From contig JAFWMI010000070.1 of assembly GCA_017513965.1 (NCBI GenBank), forward strand, positions 31,568-95,567: a stretch of DNA of 64,000 nt, read 5' to 3'. Made by a program: the position numbers and the translations under genes. Positions 51,893 to 59,798 of this stretch are shown in pieces. The notes under the pieces are model-generated. The model was not told the origin of the DNA and did no database searches. It worked only from the letters and a program-made list of their open reading frames with translations. This stretch comes from Atopobiaceae bacterium (lineage in GTDB: Bacteria > Actinomycetota > Coriobacteriia > Coriobacteriales > Atopobiaceae). Positions within the stretch are counted from its first letter, which is position 1, and each line of letters begins with the position of its first letter.

Positions 51893-52756
51893 ATGACAAG
51901 GAATGCCAAGTTCGGTCTGTTCGCAACACTCGCGTGTGCCTTCGTGCTCGCCATTGCCTTGGTAGGCTGCGGTGGCGCCAAGAAGGACGAGGGTTCTGCG
52001 GCGAAGACCGAAGACGCCGCGAACACGACTGCCGCTTCGACGGACGCCGGCTACAAGCTGGTGGAAAGCGGCAAGCTCATCAGCGTGTCCGACATGGAGT
52101 GCCCGCCATTCAGCTCCTACAAAGACGGCACCTCCGAGCCTGAGGGCTTCGAGGTCGACCTCATGAAGGCCGTTGCCGAGAAGATGGGCCTTGAGTCCGT
52201 GTGGCTGCCCAAGATGGACTTCGATGCCATCATTCCGCTCATCAAGCAGGGTGGCAAGGCCGACGTGGGCGTTGCCAACTTCACGATTACCGACGAGCGC
52301 AAGCAGGAGATTGACTTCACCGATCCCTACTATGTGGCCAACATCGGCTTTGTGACCAAAGCTGACACCGAAGCCACTTCCACCGACGACTTCAACACCG
52401 AGGGAATTCGCATTGGCGCCCAGTCTGGAACCACCGGCGAGGCGTGGGCCAAGGAGAACCTCCCCAACGCCGAGGTTGTTGCCATGATTCCGTCCACCGC
52501 CATGCTCAGCGTGCAGTCCTCTGAGGAGGGCAGCGATTCCCTCAACGCCATGGTGTGCGACCTGCCCGTGGCAACGAGCCTCATCGAGAAGTCCTACTCG
52601 GACCTCAAGGTGCTCGAGAGCATCGCCACGGGTGACGAGTTTGGCATCGTGGTGTCCAAGGACAACCCCGAGCTCACCAAGGCACTCAACAAGGCACTTG
52701 CCGAGCTCAAGTCTGACGGCACCATCGACGAGCTCATGAACAAGTGGCTCGCCTAG
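51893..52756 (+). CDS. amino-acid ABC importer binding lipoprotein, tandem copy 1
   Basis: A 287-residue family 3 solute-binding protein with a lipoprotein signal (FVLAIALVGC). Typical segments are ISVSDMECPPFSSYKDG, GFEVDLMKAVAEKMGLE, ADVGVANFTITDERKQEIDF and GAQSGTTGEAWA. The Arg that normally contacts the alpha-carboxylate is in ITDER. It shares strong similarity with the next gene, including DPYYVAN/DPYFESN and the C-terminal SKDNPELTKALN, so the two arose by duplication. AGAAGGGA precedes the start. Confidence 0.93.
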   Translation: MTRNAKFGLFATLACAFVLAIALVGCGGAKKDEGSAAKTEDAANTTAASTDAGYKLVESGKLISVSDMECPPFSSYKDGTSEPEGFEVDLMKAVAEKMGLESVWLPKMDFDAIIPLIKQGGKADVGVANFTITDERKQEIDFTDPYYVANIGFVTKADTEATSTDDFNTEGIRIGAQSGTTGEAWAKENLPNAEVVAMIPSTAMLSVQSSEEGSDSLNAMVCDLPVATSLIEKSYSDLKVLESIATGDEFGIVVSKDNPELTKALNKALAELKSDGTIDELMNKWLA

Positions 52757-52793
52757 GCTCGTAAGGTACTTTGCCACGAATCAACGGATTGTA

Positions 52794-52817
52794 GCCGGGG
52801 CGAATGGTCGCCCCGGC
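52794..52817 (+). other. GC-rich hairpin between tandem binding-protein genes
   Basis: Perfect nine-base arms GCCGGGGCG (52794-52802) and CGCCCCGGC (52809-52817). No T-run follows, so it is more likely an mRNA-stabilising or processing element than a full terminator. Confidence 0.6.
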
Positions 52818-52842
52818 AAGCTGCAAAAAAGGAGTGATTGGA

Positions 52843-53703
52843 ATGAAGAAGAGAAGTTCGATCGTTGCGCTCTTTGCCTGCGTGCTTGGAGTCGTGGCGC
52901 TGGTGCTGGCCGGTTGCGGCGGAGGCGGCTCAACCGAGAGCAGCTCGACGAGCAGCACAAACGAAAGTGCTGCCACCAGCACCAAGGGCTCGTACACGTT
53001 GGTGAAGGATGGCACGCTCACCTGCGTCTCCGAGCTTGGCTTTGCGCCGTTCGAGTACCTCGAGGCGGGTTCCACCGAACCCATTGGCTACGACATTGAC
53101 GTTGCCAACGAGATCGCCAAGCGCCTTGGCCTTTCGTGCTCGTTCCTGCCCAGCCAGGACTTCGACTCGCTCGTACCCACCATCAAGGAGGGCGGCAAGG
53201 CCGACATCGCCATTGCAGGCATAACCATCAGTGACGACCGTGCCAAGGAGATCGACTTCTCCGACCCCTACTTTGAGTCCAATCTCGCCCTTATCGTTAA
53301 GAGCGACAGCAAGGAGACCGCCGAGACCCTCAACGCCAAGGACAAGAAGGTTGCCTGCCAAACCGGTACGACCGGTGATGCGTGGATCGAGGAGAACCTC
53401 CCCGATGCCGAGAAGGTCCCCCTAACCGACATCTCGGCTGGCCTTGCCGGTGTCTCCACGGGTTCCTATGATGCCTATGTCGTGGACCTCCCCGTGGCGA
53501 AGAAGAACCTCTCCGACTCCTTTACCGACCTCACCATTCTGGAAGAGATCGCGACGGGCGAGCAGTACGGCATCGCAGTGTCCAAGAACAACCCCGAGCT
53601 CACCAAGGCCATTAACGGTGCGTTGGCCGAGATGCAGTCCGACGGTACCCTGCAGAAGATCTGGGACAAGTGGATGGTCGAAGCCGACGTTCCCGAGGAG
53701 TAA
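52843..53703 (+). CDS. amino-acid ABC importer binding lipoprotein, tandem copy 2
   Basis: A 286-residue family 3 solute-binding protein (lipobox LVLAGC) with a Ser/Thr-rich linker. It shows LTCVSELGFAPFEYLEAG, GYDIDVANEIAKRLGLS, ADIAIAGITISDDRAKEIDF and CQTGTTGDAWIEENLPDAE. It resembles the preceding gene along its length but differs in the ligand pocket segments, so the two probably bind different amino acids and share one permease and ATPase. Start at 52843 has AAAGGAG upstream. A terminator follows. Confidence 0.93.
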   Translation: MKKRSSIVALFACVLGVVALVLAGCGGGGSTESSSTSSTNESAATSTKGSYTLVKDGTLTCVSELGFAPFEYLEAGSTEPIGYDIDVANEIAKRLGLSCSFLPSQDFDSLVPTIKEGGKADIAIAGITISDDRAKEIDFSDPYFESNLALIVKSDSKETAETLNAKDKKVACQTGTTGDAWIEENLPDAEKVPLTDISAGLAGVSTGSYDAYVVDLPVAKKNLSDSFTDLTILEEIATGEQYGIAVSKNNPELTKAINGALAEMQSDGTLQKIWDKWMVEADVPEE

Positions 53704-53714
53704 CGCAAGCTTTT

Positions 53715-53747
53715 GCCCGCGGGAGGTTGAACCTTCCGCGGGCTTTT
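53715..53747 (+). terminator. terminator after tandem binding protein 2
   Basis: GCCCGCGG pairs with CCGCGGGC, with AGG/CCT inside, followed by TTTT (53744-53747). Partial read-through would set the lower level of permease and ATPase relative to binding proteins. Confidence 0.82.
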
Positions 53748-53785
53748 ACTGCCTTGAGGTATTTGGTAAGCAGGAGGAGTGATTC

Positions 53786-55192
53786 ATGGTCAAAACATGG
53801 AAGAGGCTAGTCGGGGCCTTGGTGCTGGCGGCTGCCATGGTCTTAGCGAGCGGGAGTTTTCCTTCAACCGCGTTGGCCATGACAACCGAGAAAGCCACGG
53901 CACGTCCCAACGAGGACGGTGGCAAGCGCGTGATTGGTGGCATTGCCACGCGTCTCACGTGGGAAGGTACTGTCGACAAGGGCGAAGAGATAAACTCCGT
54001 TACGCTCTCGCTTCCAGAGGGAGCGTCGTTTGACGGATCGAGCACCAAGGTGACGGTCCTCGAGGGATTGAATCGCACGCCCATCGAGGGCGAGGCAACG
54101 GCCAACGGACCGAGCATAACCATCGTTTTGTCCCAATCGGCTGAGCCGGGCTATCGTCTGCGTTTGGAGATAGAGGGCATGTCGTTTCCCCCCACGGGTG
54201 GTGACATAGTCGTTGGGGGAACCTACACGACCGCAAAGGGAGAAACCAAGGACCTCCAACCGTCCAAGCCCATCACCACCATCGAGAATACGTGGTTGCA
54301 GCAGATGGTTAACCACCTCGACGAGCAGCCATGGGTGCAGGCGTGGAACTCCAATCCCTTCCTAGGCATGTTCTTCAAGCCGCAGCTCGTGCTTACGTCA
54401 CTGTTCGCGCTGTTCCCGGGTTGGCTCGTGTGCCTTGGCATCGTTGTGGCGGCGTACCCATTCGCGATTCTGCTCGGCCTTGTGTTTGCCCTCATGAAGA
54501 TCAGCCGGTTTAGGCTGGTGCGAGCCATTTCCATCGTGTACGTGAACATCCTGCGCGGCACGCCGCTGTTCTTGCAGATCTACATCATGTTCTTTGGCCT
54601 GCCCATGATGCACATCAACATCGATAACAACGTCCTTGGCGTCATCGTAATGGCCATCAACTCCTCAGCCTACCTGGCAGAGATCTTCCGCGCAGGCATT
54701 GAGTCCATTCCGCAGGGTCAGTACGAGGCTGCGGCGAGTCTGGGCATGGGACACCTGCAGACCATGGTAAACGTCATCCTTCCCCAGACCGTCCGTCGCG
54801 TGATTCCTACGGTCACCAGCGACTTTATCATGGCGTTCAAGGATACCTCGCTGCTCTCGTCGGTGGGCGTCATGGAGCTCATGATGTTCTCCAAGAACCT
54901 CACGTCCATTTCGGGCAACATGACGCCGTATGTGACGGCGGCCATCTTCTACCTCATCGTTACGCTGCCGCTTATCAAGGTCGTTACCACCATCGAGAAG
55001 CGCATGGCTCGTTCCGAACGTGGCGGTGGTCCGCGTCCCAAGGTCAAGAATGAAGTTGAGGAAGAGGTGGAAGAGGAGACGCTGGCAGACGGCAAGGAAG
55101 AGATTGCCGTAGAGCCCTCGCTCGCAGAGATGCTGGCAGCTCCGTTCCGCACCAACAACAAGGTCTTTGGAGGTGTTGCTGATGCCCGGTAG
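53786..55192 (+). CDS. amino-acid ABC permease with N-terminal extracytoplasmic domain
   Basis: A 468-residue protein. A signal-like helix ([17 protein letters not shown], about 8-24) precedes about 150 residues of external beta-type domain ([24 protein letters not shown] etc., shortened here) with no family that I know. Then comes a standard GlnP-like permease with about five helices: [33 protein letters not shown] and [18 protein letters not shown] charged, Glu-rich cytoplasmic tail of about 60 residues ends it. The extra domain may dock the two binding lipoproteins. AGGAGTG precedes the start, and the end overlaps the ATPase gene by 11 bases. Confidence 0.9.
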   Translation: MVKTWKRLVGALVLAAAMVLASGSFPSTALAMTTEKATARPNEDGGKRVIGGIATRLTWEGTVDKGEEINSVTLSLPEGASFDGSSTKVTVLEGLNRTPIEGEATANGPSITIVLSQSAEPGYRLRLEIEGMSFPPTGGDIVVGGTYTTAKGETKDLQPSKPITTIENTWLQQMVNHLDEQPWVQAWNSNPFLGMFFKPQLVLTSLFALFPGWLVCLGIVVAAYPFAILLGLVFALMKISRFRLVRAISIVYVNILRGTPLFLQIYIMFFGLPMMHINIDNNVLGVIVMAINSSAYLAEIFRAGIESIPQGQYEAAASLGMGHLQTMVNVILPQTVRRVIPTVTSDFIMAFKDTSLLSSVGVMELMMFSKNLTSISGNMTPYVTAAIFYLIVTLPLIKVVTTIEKRMARSERGGGPRPKVKNEVEEEVEEETLADGKEEIAVEPSLAEMLAAPFRTNNKVFGGVADAR

Positions 55193-56069
55193 GAACAACC
55201 TTCGTGAGGCCATCAAACTGCGTCGCATGGCGGAGGCGGTGCCGCCCGCAATGGACGCCACCGAAGCGGCTCTTGCCGCCCACGAGCGAGACAAGACGCT
55301 CACCAAGCACCATTTTGAGCCATCAGAGCACCCATGCGTGCGCATCGAACACCTCATGAAGACCTTCGACGGCGAGACGCAGGTGCTCACCGACGTCAAC
55401 CTTACGGTATGGCCTGGCGAAGTCGTGTGCGTGTTGGGACCGTCCGGATCGGGCAAGTCCACCATGCTTCGGTGCATCAACCTGTTGGAGACTCCCACGG
55501 CCGGCCACATCCTTATTGAGGACAAGGAGATTACGGGCCGCTTGCATACGACCGAGGTCAACAAGCTGCGTCAGAACCTGGGCATGGTGTTCCAAAGCTT
55601 CAACCTGTTCCCGCACCTCACGGCCAAGGGCAACGTGATGATTGGCCAAACCAAGGTGCTCAAGAAGTCCAAGGAGGAGGCCGAGGCAGAGGCGCTCAAG
55701 CAACTTGACGCCGTGGGCCTTTTGGATCGTGCCGACTTTAAGCCTGCCCAGCTGAGTGGCGGACAGCAGCAGCGAGTTGCCATCGCACGTGCCGTTGCCA
55801 TGCATCCAGACATCCTGCTCTTCGACGAGCCCACCTCCGCACTTGACCCCGAGCTCGTTCGCGGCGTTCTTGACGTTATGCGTGACCTTGCCGAGAACGG
55901 CGGCATGACCATGATCGTGGTGACTCACGAGATGGGCTTTGCCCGCGAGGTGGCCGACCGCGTGGTGTTCATGGAAGGCGGCGTGGTGGTGGAACAAGGC
56001 AAGCCCGAACAAGTCTTTGACCATCCAAAGAACGAGCGCACAGCACAATTCTTGGGAAGCATTGGATAA
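55182..56069 (+). CDS. amino-acid ABC importer ATPase, N-terminally extended
   Basis: A 295-residue GlnQ-type ATPase with about 48 extra N-terminal residues before the nucleotide-binding fold. Walker [10 protein letters not shown]-loop [10 protein letters not shown], signature LSGGQQQRV, Walker [13 protein letters not shown] and switch histidine VVTHEMGF are intact. The ATG at 55182 has GGAGGTG 8 bases upstream, inside the end of the permease gene, so translation is coupled. It ends the importer operon. Confidence 0.94.
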   Translation: MPGRNNLREAIKLRRMAEAVPPAMDATEAALAAHERDKTLTKHHFEPSEHPCVRIEHLMKTFDGETQVLTDVNLTVWPGEVVCVLGPSGSGKSTMLRCINLLETPTAGHILIEDKEITGRLHTTEVNKLRQNLGMVFQSFNLFPHLTAKGNVMIGQTKVLKKSKEEAEAEALKQLDAVGLLDRADFKPAQLSGGQQQRVAIARAVAMHPDILLFDEPTSALDPELVRGVLDVMRDLAENGGMTMIVVTHEMGFAREVADRVVFMEGGVVVEQGKPEQVFDHPKNERTAQFLGSIG

Positions 56070-56075
56070 ATGAGC

Positions 56076-56103
56076 GGTACGGAAGGGCTATCCCTTCCGT
56101 ACC
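56076..56103 (+). terminator. hairpin terminator of the importer operon
   Basis: Perfect twelve-base arms GGTACGGAAGGG (56076-56087) and CCCTTCCGTACC (56092-56103) around CTAT. The T-run is poor (ATAAGTCT). Confidence 0.7.
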
Positions 56104-56221
56104 ATAAGTCTACTGTGGGTTTTGTTACAACGTGCCGAGTTGCGAAGTCGGTATGTGTTACTATGCCTTTTTAGAGTTTTGAGAACGAACCTACGGCAGA
56201 CGATACGGGGGGCTTTGCCCG

Positions 56222-56896
56222 ATGCACCATAAGAACATCCTGTTCCTTTCCAGATTTTCTCGTCACCATGAGCGTATGCGCGAACTCTCGCGTTCACTGG
56301 ACGTCTCCATTGCGTTGGCATTTCCCGACACCTTCTCGCAGGCCATTTCGTCTGGCCATGAGTTCGATCTTATAATCTTGGACACCGCCGGGCTCGACGA
56401 GGACACGCTCAACTCGGTTGACTCCTATGTGGCGGACAACGGCTTTATTCCCATGTTGCTTGTGCAGGACGAAGAGAAGCTCTCGAGCCTGCGCATGCCG
56501 GTACAGGGACGCAACGACTTCATCTTGGCGTCTGCCGGTGCGGCCGAGTTTGAGATGCGCAGCAAGCTCCTGCTTTGGCCGGGAGAGGAAAGCGCCCCGG
56601 CAGACATCGTTACGGTCGACAACATGACCATCAACCTCGCCACGTATCAGGTGTACATTGACGGTGAGCCAGTGGACCTCACGCTCATGGAGTACTCGCT
56701 GCTGTCGTTCCTCGCCACGCATCCCTCGCGTGCCTATTCGCGCGAGACGCTCCTACATCGTGTGTGGGGCTTTGAGTATTGCGGCGGCACGCGCACCGTG
56801 GACGTTCACATCAGACGTGTTCGTTCGAAGGTGGGTCCGCAGGTGGCAGCGCACATCGTTACCGTGCGTGGCGTGGGCTACCTCTTCAAGCTCTAG
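56222..56896 (+). CDS. GlnR-like orphan OmpR-family transcription regulator
   Basis: A 224-residue protein with a degenerate receiver domain and an OmpR-type winged helix. The receiver keeps the central aspartate (D54 in LIILDTAG) but lacks the usual acidic pair and lysine, as in GlnR of actinobacteria, which works unphosphorylated. The DNA-binding half (YSLLSFLATHPSRAYSRETL, VWGFEYCGGTRTVDVHIRRV, TVRGVGYLFKL) closely follows Streptomyces GlnR as I remember it. No sensor kinase is adjacent. Neighbouring amino-acid importer and synthetase-like genes support a nitrogen-control role. Confidence 0.85.
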   Translation: MHHKNILFLSRFSRHHERMRELSRSLDVSIALAFPDTFSQAISSGHEFDLIILDTAGLDEDTLNSVDSYVADNGFIPMLLVQDEEKLSSLRMPVQGRNDFILASAGAAEFEMRSKLLLWPGEESAPADIVTVDNMTINLATYQVYIDGEPVDLTLMEYSLLSFLATHPSRAYSRETLLHRVWGFEYCGGTRTVDVHIRRVRSKVGPQVAAHIVTVRGVGYLFKL

Positions 56897-57065
56897 GACC
56901 ACTAGGCGGACATTGCCCTCATCACATTAAGAAAACCAAAAGCCTTGTTTCTCAGTTGTGGAACTTGGGAAACATCGGTTACCTTTTTTGCGCGGGAGGG
57001 TACATTCTTTGAGGTGCCTTGCGACAAAACGAGCAAGACGCAGGTGACTTAGAAAGGCATGGAAC

Positions 57066-58517
57066 ATGGCTCAGTCATATAGAAATGGTACGCCCCCCAT
57101 TCCAGGGTCTCAAAACGACGACAGCCCGCGGGAAGCAGAGCAAACGACAAGACAGCGTCGCGTTCCTCGGGAATACGTGACGGTCGCACAGGAAAAGCCG
57201 GTCCGGAACAACGGCGGAGGCTCGTGGAAAGGCGTGGTGGGAGGCGCCGTGGCAGGTGCGGCTGTTTCTGCTGCGCTGATAGGCGTGCTCATGGGCACCG
57301 GTGTTGTTGGCGGGACCACGAGTGCGGCAAGTGCCGCACGGCCGACGACGGAATCCTCCGCCGGCCAAACCATCAATCTCGCCACGGCGAACGAGGACGT
57401 GACGGTGTCGCAGGCAGTCGCCGCAAAGTGCCTTCCTTCGGTGGTGTCGGTATACGTGACCTCAAGTGAGGGAACAGGCATTGGCTCGGGCGTGATTCTG
57501 GACACCGATGGAAACATTATTACGAATTGGCATGTGGCGGGTGACGCCGAAGCCATTTCGGTGACCATGAACGGCCAGAGTTACGACGCCACGCTCGTGG
57601 GCGGGGACGCGTCGAGCGACATTGCGGTGATCAAGGCGGAGTTTGGCGACACGCAGATCACGCCCATGGAAATTGGCGACTCGTCCGCATTGGTGGTGGG
57701 CGACTGGGTTATGACGCTGGGTAGTCCGTTGGGGCTCGACCAGTCTGCCTCCTCGGGCATAGTGAGCGCACTCTATCGCAACACGCTCATGACCGGTACC
57801 GGCGGCAACACCATCTACACCAACCTCATCCAAGTGGACGCGGCCATCAATGGCGGCAACTCGGGCGGAGCCTTGGTCAACGACAAGGGCCAGTTGGTGG
57901 GCATAAGCACGCTCTATTCAAACGGCGCAGGCATGGAGTCGTTCGCCGGCATAGGGTTTGCCATCCCTGGAAACTATGCGGTGGACGTCGCCCAAAAGAT
58001 CATTAGGGGCGAGCAGGTGACGCATGCCTTTATTGGCGTATCGTGCAGTACGGTGAATGCCCAGAACGCGCAGAGCAACCATCTTTCGGTGAACCAGGGT
58101 GCCTATGTTGCAGAAGTCACCGAGGACGGCCCTGCTTCCAAGGCCGGCATCGAAGTGGGCGACATCGTAACGAAGATTGGCGATCACGACGTGAGCTCGG
58201 CAGACGGTCTCATCTTGGCCGTTCGCTCATACGCGGTGGGCGACGAAGTGGAAGTCACGTTTGTGCGCGACGGCGAGGAGAAGACCGTGCGCGTGACGCT
58301 TGGCTCCGACGAGGAATTGCAAAAACTCCAAGAGGAGCAGCAACGCGAGGCCGAGGAACAGCAGCGTCAACAGATGGAGGAGTACCAGCAGTACTTCGAC
58401 CAGCATCAGCAAAACCAGCAGTCATGGCCGTGGGATTCCTACAACTGGCCATGGGAGATGTGGGACTGGAACACCGACCCCCAAGGCAACCCTGGCTCAT
58501 TCTCGGTAGGCGAGTAG
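57066..58517 (+). CDS. HtrA/DegP-like membrane-anchored serine protease
   Basis: A 483-residue surface quality-control protease. A basic, disordered cytoplasmic N-terminus precedes one membrane helix (GGAVAGAAVSAALIGVLMG, about 58-77). The trypsin-like domain has the triad H156 (TNWHVAG), D185 (SSDIAVIKAE) and S266 (GGNSGGAL). One PDZ domain follows (AYVAEVTEDGPASKAGIEVG, about 350-420). The C-terminus is unusual: a Glu/Gln-rich, probably coiled stretch and a tryptophan-rich tail (SWPWDSYNWPWEMWDW). Start is GTG-free ATG 57066 with AGAAAGG upstream. Monocistronic. Confidence 0.94.
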   Translation: MAQSYRNGTPPIPGSQNDDSPREAEQTTRQRRVPREYVTVAQEKPVRNNGGGSWKGVVGGAVAGAAVSAALIGVLMGTGVVGGTTSAASAARPTTESSAGQTINLATANEDVTVSQAVAAKCLPSVVSVYVTSSEGTGIGSGVILDTDGNIITNWHVAGDAEAISVTMNGQSYDATLVGGDASSDIAVIKAEFGDTQITPMEIGDSSALVVGDWVMTLGSPLGLDQSASSGIVSALYRNTLMTGTGGNTIYTNLIQVDAAINGGNSGGALVNDKGQLVGISTLYSNGAGMESFAGIGFAIPGNYAVDVAQKIIRGEQVTHAFIGVSCSTVNAQNAQSNHLSVNQGAYVAEVTEDGPASKAGIEVGDIVTKIGDHDVSSADGLILAVRSYAVGDEVEVTFVRDGEEKTVRVTLGSDEELQKLQEEQQREAEEQQRQQMEEYQQYFDQHQQNQQSWPWDSYNWPWEMWDWNTDPQGNPGSFSVGE

Positions 58518-58549
58518 CTTCGTTGCATAAACCTCTTTTTATGGTTAAA

Positions 58550-58580
58550 AGCGGAGGCGTGCCTATGGTGCGCCTCCGCT
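58550..58580. terminator. hairpin between htrA-like gene and sbcD
   Basis: Perfect ten-base arms AGCGGAGGCG (58550-58559) and CGCCTCCGCT (58571-58580). No T-run on the plus strand. TATACT at 58580-58585, directly after, could be the -10 of sbcD. Confidence 0.6.
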
Positions 58581-58619
58581 ATACTCATGCCAACAGCGTT
58601 GACGATAGATTGGACATAG

Positions 58620-59798
58620 ATGCGCTTTGTTCACACTTCGGACCTTCATCTTGGTCGCAAACTTGCCCAAATGTCACTAGAGCCGGACGCTGAGCACATG
58701 TTGCAACAGCTTTCTGCGCTTGTTGAGCGATCCGGGTCACATGCCCTCGTCATCGCGGGGGATGTGTTCGAGAGTCCCAACCCTCCAGAGTCTGCCGTGC
58801 GTTTGTGGGACCGCTTCATTACGCAAATGGCAAGACGTCACATGCCCGTGTTGGTGGTGAGTGGAAACCACGACTCGGGCGCGCGTCTATCCATGGGCTC
58901 GAATCTCATTGCGCTTTCGGGCGTTCACATCGCAGGGGAACTGACGGGCGAGCTCGAACCCGTGGTGGTGGAGAACGTGAACTTCTGGCTCGTCCCGTTT
59001 GTGCGTCCCGCCGACGTTCGGGCTTGGGCAAAGGCGCAGGGAATGGATGCGGGATCGGTCGTTAACTACGACACGGCACTTCGTCTCGTGCTCGACGTCG
59101 TTCGCCAGCATGATGCGTTTGCCAAACGCCCCAACGTGTGCGTGGCGCATCAGTTCGTAACCAATGCGGGCGTTTCCCCGGAACGGAGTGACTCCGAGCA
59201 CCTCTCGTTGGGCACGCTCGACAACGTCGATTACCGGGTGTTTGAGGGATTTGACTACGTGGCCTTGGGCCACATCCACCGTCCCCAGCGCATGGGCAGG
59301 GACGAGGTGCGCTACGCAGGCAGTCCGCTCAAGCTCTCCTCGTCCGAGATCAACCAGCAAAAGAGCTTTGCGGTAGTGGGCATTAAGCAGGTCGACGGTA
59401 GAACGCAGGTAAAGTATCGCCTGGTCCCCATGGAGCCACTTCGTGATTTTAGGCAGGAGCGCGGCAGCGTGGAAGAGCTGGTGCGCAGGGGCTCCCAAGA
59501 GGACGAGGCCATGCGTCAAGACTTCGTGCATGCCGTGGTGACCGACGACGACCCCATCGATGTGGTGGCTCGGCTGCGCCATGTATGGCCCAACTTGGAG
59601 CAGGTGACTTTCGACAACGCCATCACGCGTGCCGCAGGCATTGCGGAGGCGCCCGAAGAGATTGACTTGAAAAAGGGAATGCGTGAGCTGTTCCAAGAGT
59701 TCTTTGAGGCTCAGGCGGGAAAGCCGCTCGAGGACGATGAGCAAAAGTTGGTGGACGATGTCTTTGAGCGGGTATCGAGAGGAGGCGATGAGGCATGA
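58620..59798 (+). CDS. sbcD: exonuclease subunit SbcD
   Basis: The Mre11-like nuclease subunit of SbcCD, which trims DNA hairpins and protein-blocked ends. The 392-residue protein shows the calcineurin-like phosphoesterase motifs HTSDLHLGRKL (residues 4-14), VIAGDVFES, VVSGNHDSGARL, CVAHQF and the late metal site ALGHIHRPQ. No strong ribosome site is seen before the ATG, only GGA. It overlaps sbcC by four bases. Confidence 0.96.
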   Translation: MRFVHTSDLHLGRKLAQMSLEPDAEHMLQQLSALVERSGSHALVIAGDVFESPNPPESAVRLWDRFITQMARRHMPVLVVSGNHDSGARLSMGSNLIALSGVHIAGELTGELEPVVVENVNFWLVPFVRPADVRAWAKAQGMDAGSVVNYDTALRLVLDVVRQHDAFAKRPNVCVAHQFVTNAGVSPERSDSEHLSLGTLDNVDYRVFEGFDYVALGHIHRPQRMGRDEVRYAGSPLKLSSSEINQQKSFAVVGIKQVDGRTQVKYRLVPMEPLRDFRQERGSVEELVRRGSQEDEAMRQDFVHAVVTDDDPIDVVARLRHVWPNLEQVTFDNAITRAAGIAEAPEEIDLKKGMRELFQEFFEAQAGKPLEDDEQKLVDDVFERVSRGGDEA

